DNA of 64,000 nucleotides from Labrenzia sp. THAF82 (GTDB lineage Bacteria; Pseudomonadota; Alphaproteobacteria; Rhizobiales; Stappiaceae): contig NZ_CP045354.1 of the NCBI RefSeq assembly GCF_009363435.1, forward strand, positions 4,120,501-4,184,500, written 5' to 3'. Below the pieces are notes generated by a model, which saw only the letters and a program-made list of their open reading frames with translations, made no database searches and was not told where the DNA came from. Position numbers and translations under genes: made by a program. Positions 26,358 through 35,325 of the stretch are shown here, piece by piece; positions within the stretch are counted from its first letter, which is position 1; the number at the start of each line of letters is the position of its first letter.

Positions 26358-26594
26358 TGTGTCGTCTTTCTTGTTCAATTGCAGACCGGCAAAATGCCAG
26401 GTCCCGAATATCTGAATTTCGCGGCCTTAATAACGGGGCGCTGCCTCGCCCGCAAGGGGGCGGGTGTATGACATTTCCAAGTCAAACACTTGCCGCAGCG
26501 CGAAAGACGCTGGAAAAGGACTTTGTTCAAGCTTACTCTGCCCAGTTCAAAGAACTCAACGGCTGTCCAGGGACCCGGCAAAGGCTATTCTCCA

Positions 26595-27503
26595 ATGTCA
26601 TTCATCGCATCAGCGGCCGCTGCACTACCGTCCCTTTTGAGCACTGCCATTGCTGCCTTCGGTTTCAGCACGTTCCTGGGAGACGCGCCGACACTCCGGA
26701 ACGTCAGCGATGTGGCCGCCAGCTCCCTTGAACAGGAAATTGCCGCCCTTTCCCCCGAGGATCGGGAAGAACTGTTCGTCTTCGTAGCGGGCAATGTCCT
26801 TCATACGCTGTATCACGAGGGCGGACACATGCTCGTTTCCGAACTCGAGCTGCCCGTTCTTGCACAGGAAGAAAACGCGGTCGACAATCTGGCCACGGTC
26901 TCCATGCTGGCGGACGATACCGAAGACACCGACATTCTGCTGATCAGTGCGATGGTTGGGTGGTTCATGATCGCCGAGCAAGATGTTGAGAGCATGGTTT
27001 TCTACGATGAACATGATCTCAATGTTCAGCGCGGCTACCAGATGCTTTGCCTCATGGTTGGGGCGGATGAAGAAACGTTCCTGGAACTCGCCAACGATCT
27101 TGGTATGCCCGAAGACCGCATTGAAACCTGCGTCGACGAATACGAGCAGGTTGCCGATTCCTGGGAATACTCTACAGAACCGTTTTGGCGTGATGAAAAT
27201 GTTGGGCCCGGTGGCAAAATCTCGGTCGTTCATGAAAAGGCTCCTGATGAGTTAAAGCCTTTTGCGCTTTTTCTGAAGGAAACCGAGTTGATGGAAAGGG
27301 TCGCCAAGGAACTCGACAGTCTTTATGAACTCCCGGAAAACGTAACGTTTCGAGCTGCCGTCTGTGAAGAGGAAAACGCCTTCTGGGATCCTGGGAGCCG
27401 GGAAGTCATTCTTTGTCATGAGTTGGTCGCGGGATTTGCGGCCGTATATCTCGCCGATCTTGCCTATGAAGAAGATCGGGCTGACCTCGAAAGCTCGGAC
27501 TGA
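26595..27503 (+). CDS. DUF4344 putative metallopeptidase
   Basis: 302 aa. A hydrophobic N-terminal segment (residues 3-28) may be a signal peptide. A zincin-type motif, HEGGH (His74, Glu75, His78), lies in LYHEGGHMLVSELELPVL, followed by the acidic EENAVDN block expected for DUF4344. Two cysteine pairs occur later, Cys in VCEEEN and ILCHE among them. It is predicted to be an exported protease-like enzyme of unknown substrate. The start at 26595 is chosen because it opens the hydrophobic segment. Confidence 0.75.
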   Translation: MSFIASAAAALPSLLSTAIAAFGFSTFLGDAPTLRNVSDVAASSLEQEIAALSPEDREELFVFVAGNVLHTLYHEGGHMLVSELELPVLAQEENAVDNLATVSMLADDTEDTDILLISAMVGWFMIAEQDVESMVFYDEHDLNVQRGYQMLCLMVGADEETFLELANDLGMPEDRIETCVDEYEQVADSWEYSTEPFWRDENVGPGGKISVVHEKAPDELKPFALFLKETELMERVAKELDSLYELPENVTFRAAVCEEENAFWDPGSREVILCHELVAGFAAVYLADLAYEEDRADLESSD

Positions 27504-28513
27504 GCCTTTTTTCGAAATGTTCCTGGTGCTTCACCGAATTTGTTTTGAAATTCGCGATAGAAATTGGAGCGTGTCAGAAAACCGACCTCTTCCAGTATGG
27601 AAGACACAGGCTCATCTGATACCTTCAGCCGGTCGGCAGCTTCCTCCAGCCTGATACTGTTGACGAACTGACTTACATTCATGCCAAGCGTGCGATTGAC
27701 TGCTTGGGAGAGATCCCGTTCAGGAACTCCCAATCGCCTGGCGAGGCGTGTCAGAGACAACTGTGGATCCTTTGCAAATCCGCGGCCCTTGAGCAGGCCG
27801 CGAGCTTCGTCAACGAGCGCACGGCTTTTTGCCTCATCTGCAACATAAGGGTCGTCTGACCTTGATCGTCCAGGTTTCCACTTTGCGCCAACTGCAATCA
27901 GTGCGACCGACGCAATCAGGAAGAAAAGACTGGCGACCGAAATCGCAATGGCTGCTGCATCCGGTCTGTTTTGGGCAAAAAGGATCGCGACCAGACCATC
28001 TATGATCAACGTTGCGATCATCACTGCGATTGCGGCCAAGAGGAGTTTTGACAGCAACGCGCCAAGTTCTATCGGAGATTGGGTAAAGACATCCCTTCCC
28101 TAGCTCCACAAACGTATTAAAGCCACCGCATAGACAGTAAAGCTCAGCGCGATCACCGCGTCGATATAGCCAACAAAGGGAACCGGCAAAAACAAGGCAA
28201 CGGACAAGCCAGCCGAAATCACGCCATTGACCAGTAGCCATTTACCAAGTGTTGCTTGGGAGACTGCCAGCGAGGCAAACGACAAGAATACGAGTGGCGC
28301 AATCCAAACCGGGAGAACACGCTGTAGCGGCAGGAAAGTGTAGTTTGCAAACGCAAACCGCAAGCCGACCAGCACCGCCTCCAGGGACATCACGCAAAAA
28401 AGCGCAAGGAAAAGGCACCTGGTGAGCGTTGGAAGAACCCTCCAGGAAAAAGCCAGGACACCCAGGCCGAGAAAGACACTGGCGAGTAAAAACGAGATGG
28501 GAATGCTGATCAT
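27464..28513 (-). pseudogene. Membrane-anchored AraC-family regulator, split by an in-frame amber codon
   Basis: The upstream part encodes about five hydrophobic helices and stops at TAG (28102-28100). The frame then continues without shift for over 200 codons into two more helices and an AraC-type DNA-binding domain (LARRLGVPERDLSQAVNRTLG, VGFLTRSNFYREFQNKFGEAP). Together they make one protein of about 350 aa, the usual size for 7-TM-AraC sensors. The flanking residues around the stop (RLWS-stop-GRDVFTQSP) read naturally, so this looks like a recent single-base nonsense mutation, although readthrough or restart at 28057 is possible. It overlaps the end of the DUF4344 gene by about 40 bases, tail to tail. 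Confidence 0.8.
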
Positions 28514-28850
28514 AGGCACCCAGGAGCGGTTCCAATAAACGTTGGGTGTTTGATGCCGGAAAGCAGTTCATTCGGCAAGTCGTGTCGCGCAAGGCCGAAC
28601 TTGTCCTTCCACTGACTGCGTTTTTGCACGCTTGTCGCTGGCTATCGGTGAAGCTCAGACTGCCTGACCACCAAAAGATGCGCACCTGACAAACAGCCCA
28701 TCATTCAATGCATGTGCTCTAGACAGCAGTTCACGGCGCCAGTCCTGTCCTTTATCGCGATCAAGGACAGGACATGTACCCCTGACCGATTGTCAACACG
28801 TAGGGAGCAGCGCCAACTGACTGCTATTGCAATCAACCAGCGGACCCCAA
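28514..28850. other. Divergent intergenic region (AraC pseudogene / alpha-beta hydrolase)
   Basis: About 335 bases without a credible gene. The only strong structure is the 32-bp palindrome at 28742-28773. The remainder must hold the promoters of the two divergent genes, but I see no clear -35/-10 pair. Confidence 0.5.
28742..28773. promoter_or_regulatory. 32-bp near-perfect palindrome
   Basis: GTCCTGTCCTT-T-ATCG is mirrored by CGAT-C-AAGGACAGGAC. Fifteen of sixteen positions pair. It sits 78 bases before the hydrolase start and has no T-run, so an operator for a dimeric regulator is the most natural reading. Confidence 0.55.
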
Positions 28851-29933
28851 ATGTTCCAGAATAGACCCACCCCACGGAAGACAGTCACGAGCCTTCTTTC
28901 GGCATTCTTTGCAGCGGCCGCACTCTTGGCGGTGACCACCACCCTAACGCGATCCGAAACGGCATCCCAACTGCCATTTGGACCCGGCGTCACCAAATTG
29001 GAGGTTCAGGACAATCGAGATGATCGACAGCTCGGGGGAGATCTATGGTATCCGACACGAACCCCCAACATCTTTCAGCGGTCTGACAAGAGCAAAGTCT
29101 GGAAAATGGCGAATGCCGATCCGGAAGGTGCGCCTGCGGAAGGTCCCTTCCCTCTCCTCGTCATTTCTCATGGAATGTACGGCAACACATTCAATCAAGC
29201 CTGGCTGGCGTCGGATATGGCGCGGCGAGGTTACATCGTCGCCATGGTCAATCATCCTGGAACCAGTACATTCAAACGTGACGCTGATCAGGCCAGAGAG
29301 CTCTGGGAGCGTCCCGTCGACCTGAGCCGCCTGATCAGCTATCTGATTGGAACCAGCCCTTTCAAGTCACGCATCGACGCCGATCGCATCTATGCGGCTG
29401 GCCACTCGCTCGGTGGTTTCACGACAATGCTACTCGCCGGCGCCCAGTTCGATACCGCCCAATACCGTTCGGTCTGTGCGGATGACGCCACACCCGTTGC
29501 CTGCAGCGTCCTCAAGGGTTGGTCCATTGCAGAGACACAAAGAGATCAGCAGGAAATGGAAACGCGGCGCAAGGACGAACGTGTTGCCAAGTTCATCAGC
29601 CTGGACCTTGGAGGAACACCTGTCCTTTCTCGCGACAGCCTCGCGGCCATCGATAAGCCGGTTCTTGTCCTTGGTTCCGGAAGAGCGGACATGCTCGATC
29701 AAACCATCGAGTCGCGCGCCCTTTCGTCGGCACTACCGAAGAACCTCCATCGTCATGTCGAATTGAAGGATGCCGGTCACTTCGACTTCATGGGCGTCTG
29801 TAAACCGTCGGGGTTTGACATATTGAAAGAACATGAGCCCGGCGATGAAATGGTATGTATCAAAGGCGGTGCCGAGCGGGAAAAGCAGCATCGACGCATT
29901 GTCCGGGAAATTGTCAATTTCCTGGAACAATGA
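28851..29933 (+). CDS. Exported alpha/beta hydrolase (dienelactone/PAF-acetylhydrolase-like)
   Basis: 360 aa. The signal sequence covers roughly residues 10-37 (RKTVTSLLSAFFAAAALLAV). The alpha/beta-hydrolase elements are ISHGMYGN (oxyanion region), the nucleophile elbow GHSLGG and a late catalytic-type His in ELKDAGHFDF. The start is ATG 28851; a TTG eight codons earlier is less likely. Substrate unknown. It reads away from the AraC pseudogene, which may once have controlled it. Confidence 0.82.
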   Translation: MFQNRPTPRKTVTSLLSAFFAAAALLAVTTTLTRSETASQLPFGPGVTKLEVQDNRDDRQLGGDLWYPTRTPNIFQRSDKSKVWKMANADPEGAPAEGPFPLLVISHGMYGNTFNQAWLASDMARRGYIVAMVNHPGTSTFKRDADQARELWERPVDLSRLISYLIGTSPFKSRIDADRIYAAGHSLGGFTTMLLAGAQFDTAQYRSVCADDATPVACSVLKGWSIAETQRDQQEMETRRKDERVAKFISLDLGGTPVLSRDSLAAIDKPVLVLGSGRADMLDQTIESRALSSALPKNLHRHVELKDAGHFDFMGVCKPSGFDILKEHEPGDEMVCIKGGAEREKQHRRIVREIVNFLEQ

Positions 29934-30043
29934 TCGACTGACCTGCCTTGTCATGTGCATCACGGCCACAGGCGGATATTCGTTGAAAAAAAGGCTCGCT
30001 TTCTCCTTGCATCCGGGACACAGGTTCGCCAAACATCCGGCCC

Positions 30044-31930
30044 ATGTTGCAAATTTCTGATCTTACTTACCGGATCGGGGACCGTCTCCTGATCGACAAG
30101 GCCAGCGTAACCCTGCCCGGCAAGGCCAAGACCGGCCTCGTCGGGCGCAATGGTGCGGGCAAGTCAACGCTCTTCAAGATCATTACCGGAGACCTTTCCA
30201 CCGAGACAGGCCATGTGCAGGTTCCCAAGAGGGCCCGGATCGGCCAGGTGGCACAGGAAGCGCCCGGAACCGAAGATACTCTGATGGAAGTCGTGCTCGC
30301 GGCCGACACAGAACGCACAAAATTGCTTGAAGATGCCGAGAGCGAAACGTCACCTGACAAGATCGCGGAAATTCACACCAGGCTCGCTGATATTGGTGCA
30401 CACACCGCGGAAGCGCGCGCTGGCGCTATCCTGTCCGGTCTTGGCTTCAATGCGGAAGCGCAGCTGAGGCCGTGTTCATCCTTTTCCGGCGGTTGGCGCA
30501 TGCGCGTTGCCCTTGCTGCCGTTCTATTTTCTGAACCGGATTTGTTGCTGCTCGATGAACCGACCAACTACCTGGATCTGGAAGGCACCTTGTGGCTCGA
30601 AAACTATGTCTCCAGGTATCCGCATCAGGTTCTCCTGATCTCCCATGACCGGGACCTTCTCAACAATTCAGTCGACAGTATCGTGCATTTGGACCGCGGT
30701 AAGCTGACCTTTTATTCAGGTGGCTACGACAGTTTTGACCGCCAGCGACGCGAAGCCATGATCCTTGCCGAAAAGGCAAAGGAAAAACAGGATGCGCAAC
30801 GAAAGCACATGCAGGCGTTTGTGGATCGGTTCCGCTACAAGGCAAGCAAGGCACGGCAGGCTCAATCGCGGCTGAAAATGCTTGAAAAAATGCAACCGAT
30901 CGCCGCCCTGACGGAAGAAAGCAGCAGACCGATCCAATTTCCTGACCCGGAAAACCAATTGGCCCCTCCAATCCTTAAACTTGAGGATGTTGCGACGGGC
31001 TATGGTGAAACCAAAATCCTCCGGCAACTGACGTTGAATATCGACACGGACGACAGGATTGCGCTTCTTGGAGCCAACGGCAACGGCAAGTCTACTTTTG
31101 CGAAACTGATTTCAGGACGCTTGGCTGCGATGGCCGGTGACGTGACCAAGGCTTCAAAACTGAAGATTGCCTTTTTTGCTCAGCACCAGCTGGATGAATT
31201 GAAACCAGCGGAGAACGCCGTCGCACACGTGCGCACGCTCATGCCGGACGCTCCTGAAGCTAAAGTACGGGCACGAGTGGCCAGGTTCGGGTTGCCGACC
31301 GATCGAATGGACACGCCTGCAAAAGATCTTTCAGGCGGTGAAAAGGCTCGCCTGCTGCTCGGGTTGGCAACGTTCGACGGTCCTCACCTGCTTATCCTCG
31401 ACGAACCCACCAACCACCTGGACATCGACAGCCGTGAAGCCCTGGTGATGGCATTGAATGACTTCGAGGGTGCGGTGGTGCTGATCAGTCACGACCGGCA
31501 CCTGATAGAAGCTTGCGCCGACCGGCTTTGGCTTGTCGCAGGTGGCAAGGTCGAACCCTATGACGGCGATATGGATGATTACCGCCGCCTCATTCTACAG
31601 GGCCCGGAAGCAGCGCAAAAAGCCAGGGACAGGGCAATTGCCTCTGAAGCCGAAAAAGCGTCCGCACAGGACAAACGCCGAGAGGCTGCTCAAAAACGCA
31701 GCCAGCTGAAACCCCTGAAGCAGAAAATCGATGCTGCTGAAAAGGAGATGGCACGGCTGCAGGACAAGATTGGCAAGCTGGACGAGGCCCTTGCCGATCC
31801 CGCATTTTTTACCAAAGAGCCTGAGCGTGCTGCCAAATTCGCCAAGGAGCGAGCCTACTGCGAAAAGAAGCTGGTCAAGACCGAAGAAGACTGGTTGGAA
31901 CTTTCCGCAGAATACGAGGAAGCAAGCTGA
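30044..31930 (+). CDS. ABC-F family ATPase (YheS/Uup type)
   Basis: 628 aa with two ABC cassettes and no membrane segments. Cassette 1 has GRNGAGKSTLFK, FSGGWRMRVALA and LLLLDEPTNYLD. Cassette 2 has GANGNGKSTFAK, LSGGEKARLLLG and LLILDEPTNHLD. The P-site tRNA-interaction linker is RFRYKASKARQAQSR, and a charged coiled coil closes the C terminus (about residues 530-620). ABC-F proteins act on the ribosome to resolve translational stalls. Resembles YheS/Uup rather than the short EttA. Its stop overlaps the next ATG (TGATG). Confidence 0.92.
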   Translation: MLQISDLTYRIGDRLLIDKASVTLPGKAKTGLVGRNGAGKSTLFKIITGDLSTETGHVQVPKRARIGQVAQEAPGTEDTLMEVVLAADTERTKLLEDAESETSPDKIAEIHTRLADIGAHTAEARAGAILSGLGFNAEAQLRPCSSFSGGWRMRVALAAVLFSEPDLLLLDEPTNYLDLEGTLWLENYVSRYPHQVLLISHDRDLLNNSVDSIVHLDRGKLTFYSGGYDSFDRQRREAMILAEKAKEKQDAQRKHMQAFVDRFRYKASKARQAQSRLKMLEKMQPIAALTEESSRPIQFPDPENQLAPPILKLEDVATGYGETKILRQLTLNIDTDDRIALLGANGNGKSTFAKLISGRLAAMAGDVTKASKLKIAFFAQHQLDELKPAENAVAHVRTLMPDAPEAKVRARVARFGLPTDRMDTPAKDLSGGEKARLLLGLATFDGPHLLILDEPTNHLDIDSREALVMALNDFEGAVVLISHDRHLIEACADRLWLVAGGKVEPYDGDMDDYRRLILQGPEAAQKARDRAIASEAEKASAQDKRREAAQKRSQLKPLKQKIDAAEKEMARLQDKIGKLDEALADPAFFTKEPERAAKFAKERAYCEKKLVKTEEDWLELSAEYEEAS

Positions 31931-32628
31931 TGGCCGGCATCACCACGCTCGGCTTTGATGCCGACGACACGCTTTGGCACAACGAACGTGTGTTTCGTTT
32001 GACGCAAGACCGTTTCGCTGCGCTGCTTGCCGAGTTCACGGAAAAGACCCACCTCTCCGACCGATTGCTGGCTGCCGAACGACGCAATGTGTTGCATTAC
32101 GGCTACGGCGTGAAAGGCTTCACGTTGTCCATGATTGAAACAGCGATCGAAGTCACCGACGGACGGGTCCATGCCGACGTGATTTCTGAAATCCTTGAAG
32201 CCGGCAGGGATATGTTGAAACACCCTGTGGATCCCTTGCCTCATGTCGAAGAAACTTTGAAGACTCTGAAAGGTCAATATCGGCTGGTGCTGATCACCAA
32301 GGGCGACCTGTTCGATCAGGAGCGCAAAGTCACAGCGTCGGGCCTGGATGTCTTTTTCGATGCCGTCGAAATTGTATCGGAGAAGTCGGCGTCGACCTAC
32401 CGAACGCTCTTTGCCCGACACGGGTCTGGTTCTGAAAATGCCATGATGATCGGCAACTCTTTAAAGTCGGACGTTGTGCCTGCATTGGAAGCAGGCTCCT
32501 ACGGGGTCCATGTGCCTTACCAGATCACCTGGGCTCTGGAGGAAGCGGAAGCACCTCTTGGAAACGATCGCTACCATCGGCTCGATCACATCGGGAAGGT
32601 ACCTTTGCTCCTGGCCAGAATTGCATAA
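31930..32628 (+). CDS. HAD-superfamily hydrolase (phosphatase-like)
   Basis: 232 aa. Motif I is FDADDTLWHNE (nucleophile and acid Asp), motif II is VLITKGD, and motif III/IV sits in MIGNSLKSDVVPAL. Likely a small-molecule phosphatase. Starts on the last base of the ABC-F stop, so it is translationally coupled to it. Confidence 0.87.
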   Translation: MAGITTLGFDADDTLWHNERVFRLTQDRFAALLAEFTEKTHLSDRLLAAERRNVLHYGYGVKGFTLSMIETAIEVTDGRVHADVISEILEAGRDMLKHPVDPLPHVEETLKTLKGQYRLVLITKGDLFDQERKVTASGLDVFFDAVEIVSEKSASTYRTLFARHGSGSENAMMIGNSLKSDVVPALEAGSYGVHVPYQITWALEEAEAPLGNDRYHRLDHIGKVPLLLARIA

Positions 32629-32664
32629 ACTGCAAGTTACCGCACCAGATGCGGAAACGCTTCC

Positions 32665-33117
32665 CTAAGCCTTGCGCTCCCAGCCCCCGGCCGGGGTTTG
32701 CTGCCAATAGGCAATTTCAAACCCCTCCGCCTTGGCTTCCTTCCACCGGTTTCGAGCTTCCTGAACTGCATCGCCGTCATTGCCGTCAAACATGTAGATT
32801 GCACGTTTATAAGCAGCCAGTGGAGGTGGTTCCGCTCTATCGACCAGGAAGCGAACATCTGCTTCATTTGGATTGTCCGGTCCTGAAGTCAGGAAGATCG
32901 GCTGATGTTCAGCATACCCATCAGCCTTCGTACCATGTGGCAGAAAGCTGTCGTCTGCGAACGTCCACAGATGAGCGTCAAGTGCATTGCAGCGCTCATC
33001 GCTTCCGGTTTGCACCACAACTTTCCAGTCTCTCTCCAGGCATTTTAAAAGCAACTGCGGCAAGGCCACTTCAAGCGGCTTGTGCAACAGGTGATAAAAT
33101 ACAACTTCAACGCTCAT
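32665..33117 (-). CDS. holC: DNA polymerase III chi subunit
   Basis: 150 aa. Conserved HolC features: N-terminal VEVVFYHL, a central LWTFADDSFLPHG block and a late YMFDGNDGDAVQEARNRWKEAK. The chi subunit links the clamp loader to SSB. The start at 33117 is preferred over 33129 because it opens at the conserved strand. In many alphaproteobacteria holC follows pepA in one operon; here a terminator and a small gene lie between. Confidence 0.92.
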   Translation of the reverse strand: MSVEVVFYHLLHKPLEVALPQLLLKCLERDWKVVVQTGSDERCNALDAHLWTFADDSFLPHGTKADGYAEHQPIFLTSGPDNPNEADVRFLVDRAEPPPLAAYKRAIYMFDGNDGDAVQEARNRWKEAKAEGFEIAYWQQTPAGGWERKA

Positions 33118-33304
33118 AGGGCATTCCACTGCTACGCCACATTGATTGTGCGGCTCATATTCCAGCGACCCAGGGTATTGCCGTCGCAGGAGTGATGCAG
33201 GCTTGCAACAGCATCGCCTTCAAATTGCCAGAACAACAAAACCGACATAGACAGGCCACAAGACTCGTATCATTAACCCTTCGCAAATGTCGATTGACTA
33301 GGGT

Positions 33305-33320
33305 TCGTCCCCGGGGACGA
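33305..33320. repeat. Perfect 16-bp palindrome before the microprotein gene
   Basis: TCGTCCCCGGGGACGA, with no spacer, lies about 70 bases upstream of a 38-codon reading frame. It could be an operator or, in RNA, a GC-rich stem. The rest of 33118-33388 shows no clear feature. Confidence 0.4.
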
Positions 33321-33388
33321 TCCAATGATCATTTTTGATTTGGCTGGTGAACGGTTTTCCCGAACCAGCTCACATAGGGGTTTGGTGA

Positions 33389-33505
33389 ATGCTTGCACGA
33401 GTAGTTGTGTTTTTTGCGTTGGTAGCAGTAGTCGCAGGTGCCACAGTTGGAATGGGGCTTTTGGTTGAACCGGCTACGGCCTGCCAAGCTTACAAGACCT
33501 GCTAA
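33389..33505 (+). CDS. Small secreted or membrane protein, 38 aa
   Basis: The frame reads MLARVVVFFALVAVVAGATV, then a Gly/Leu stretch and the end EPATACQAYKTC before TAA. One hydrophobic segment covers residues 4-25, with two Cys near the C terminus (C-x5-C). A G-rich stretch precedes the ATG, and a strong terminator follows the stop by about 20 bases, which supports a real transcription unit. The protein may be a signal-peptide-bearing or single-pass peptide. No family recognised. Confidence 0.55.
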   Translation: MLARVVVFFALVAVVAGATVGMGLLVEPATACQAYKTC

Positions 33506-33524
33506 AGCAAACGCCAGGAATTAA

Positions 33525-33555
33525 AAAAACCCGCCGATTGGCGGGTTTTTCTTTT
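33525..33555. terminator. Bidirectional rho-independent terminator (pepA / microprotein)
   Basis: AAAAACCCGCC and GGCGGGTTTTT flank the loop GATT. There is a T-run on either strand. It serves pepA, which ends at 33570 on the minus strand, and the small gene on the plus strand. Confidence 0.88.
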
Positions 33556-33569
33556 TCTGGACAGTGCGC

Positions 33570-35069
33570 TCAGTTTTCGTAGTGATCGGCTACCAACTGG
33601 TTCAAAAGCCGGACACCGTAGCCTGAGGCCCAGCTCTGACAGATTTCGTCCTTGGGAGCCCCGAACGCCGTGCCGGCAATATCCAGGTGCGCCCATGGCA
33701 CATCATTGGCAAAGCGCTGTAAAAACTGTGCGGCGGTAATGGAGCCAGCCCAGCGACCGCCAATGTTTTTTACGTCGGCGTTAGGCGTATCGATCATCTT
33801 GTCATAGCCTTTGGAAAGCGGCAGCCGCCAGAGCGGCTCACCACTGGCCTTGCCAGCCGCCAGAAGATTGTCTGCAAGTTCATCGCTGTTGGAAAAAAGT
33901 CCCGCATTCAGATTGCCAAGTGCGACCAGAACAGCGCCTGTCAATGTCGCGAGGTCGATCATGATCGAAGGCTTATATTTTTCCTGCGTGTACCAGAGCG
34001 CATCGGCCAACACCAGACGTCCTTCGGCGTCCGTGTTCAAGACCTCGATCGTGGTACCGGACATGGCTGTAACAATGTCTCCCGGCCGCTGAGCGTTGCC
34101 ATCTGGCATGTTTTCAACAAGAGCGATAACACCGATCACATTGGCTTTGGCTTTCCGGCCCGCGACGGCATGCATAGCGCCAACGACAGCAGCAGCGCCA
34201 CCCATGTCGCCCTTCATGTCTTCCATGCCGCCTGCCGGTTTGATCGAGATGCCGCCAGTGTCGAAAACAACACCCTTGCCGATCAAAGCAACCGGTGCAG
34301 TCCCCTTCTTGCCGCCGTTCCAGCGCATTACGGCCAGTTGCGGGGGCCGGACAGAGCCTTGAGCCACACCAAGAAGAGCGCCCATCTTCAGCTTTTTCAT
34401 TTCTTTTTCGCCAAGGACTTCAACTTCAACTCCGAGCTTTTCAAGCTCCTGGGCCTTCTTGGCGAATTCAACCGGACCAAGCACATTGGCAGGTTCATTG
34501 ACGAGATTGCGGGCGAGGATCACACCATCAGCGATCGCTTCGGCCGATCCCCAAGCTTTTTTGGCGGCCTTCTGATCAGCAACTGACAGCGCGAGTTTCA
34601 GGTCCTTTGCCTTTTCGCCGTCTTTTTTAGCGGTCTTATAGACATCGAACGCATAGGCACGCAGCTTTGCACCCATGGCAAATTCAGCTTCCAGGTCCGC
34701 CGTAAGGTCACTGCCCTCAGGTGCGTCCAAAAGCACAGTTGCAGCGCTCGCTTTTGCAGTTCGAAGGCTCGCCAGAACCGTACCTCCAAACGCACGCCAA
34801 TCATCCCGGGTCAGGTCATCAGGTTTGCCGATACCGAGGACGATCAGTCGATCAACGGCAAGGCCGGCAGGCGCGACAAGATCCAATGTGGTTTTTTTCT
34901 TGCCTTCAAAGCCGGCTATCTCCGCGACACGAGCAAAGCCTCCCTCAAGACCGGACAGGAGTTCATTGGCGATCTGTCCAAAGCTCAGATCTTCGCCGGC
35001 AAGGACAACGGCCACTCCACCCTTTGGGGCGGCTGCTTTTGTAAAGGTGATTTTTGCAAGTTTGCTCAT
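33570..35069 (-). CDS. pepA: Leucyl (cytosol) aminopeptidase
   Basis: 499 aa, M17 family, releasing N-terminal amino acids from peptides with two metal ions. The signature [14 protein letters not shown] and the catalytic Lys region [19 protein letters not shown] are intact, as is the [11 protein letters not shown] segment. Divergent from lptF across about 255 bases. This pairing with lptF-lptG is conserved in many proteobacteria. Confidence 0.96.
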   Translation of the reverse strand: MSKLAKITFTKAAAPKGGVAVVLAGEDLSFGQIANELLSGLEGGFARVAEIAGFEGKKKTTLDLVAPAGLAVDRLIVLGIGKPDDLTRDDWRAFGGTVLASLRTAKASAATVLLDAPEGSDLTADLEAEFAMGAKLRAYAFDVYKTAKKDGEKAKDLKLALSVADQKAAKKAWGSAEAIADGVILARNLVNEPANVLGPVEFAKKAQELEKLGVEVEVLGEKEMKKLKMGALLGVAQGSVRPPQLAVMRWNGGKKGTAPVALIGKGVVFDTGGISIKPAGGMEDMKGDMGGAAAVVGAMHAVAGRKAKANVIGVIALVENMPDGNAQRPGDIVTAMSGTTIEVLNTDAEGRLVLADALWYTQEKYKPSIMIDLATLTGAVLVALGNLNAGLFSNSDELADNLLAAGKASGEPLWRLPLSKGYDKMIDTPNADVKNIGGRWAGSITAAQFLQRFANDVPWAHLDIAGTAFGAPKDEICQSWASGYGVRLLNQLVADHYEN

Positions 35070-35325
35070 GCGACGGTCCTGTAATTTTTTGTTTTGCTGC
35101 GGATTGATAAGGAGGCATATCTGGAGTTGCCATCGACTGAAGGCACCCTATCCCCTGGATTGCTGAATTCTCTCCAAATCATGGGGTTTCAACAGCTTTT
35201 CGGCAAGTGCTGCAAAAATTAATGTATATTTACCATTCTTCTTCATGGGCCGTTCACCACATTTCGTGTTATTCGGACGTGGGCTGAAAGATCGTCAATT
35301 TTACAAGGGACAAGCTCCGGCAGCT

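Noticed and set aside
28242..28685. A 147-codon minus-strand frame overlapping the AraC gene
   Set aside because: Different frame from the membrane sensor, rich in Cys, Arg and Ser as typical of a shadow frame.
32684..32697. CCCCGGCCGGGG palindrome at the end of holC
   Set aside because: Lies inside the conserved C-terminal coding part of holC and has no T-run; chance GC palindrome is likely.
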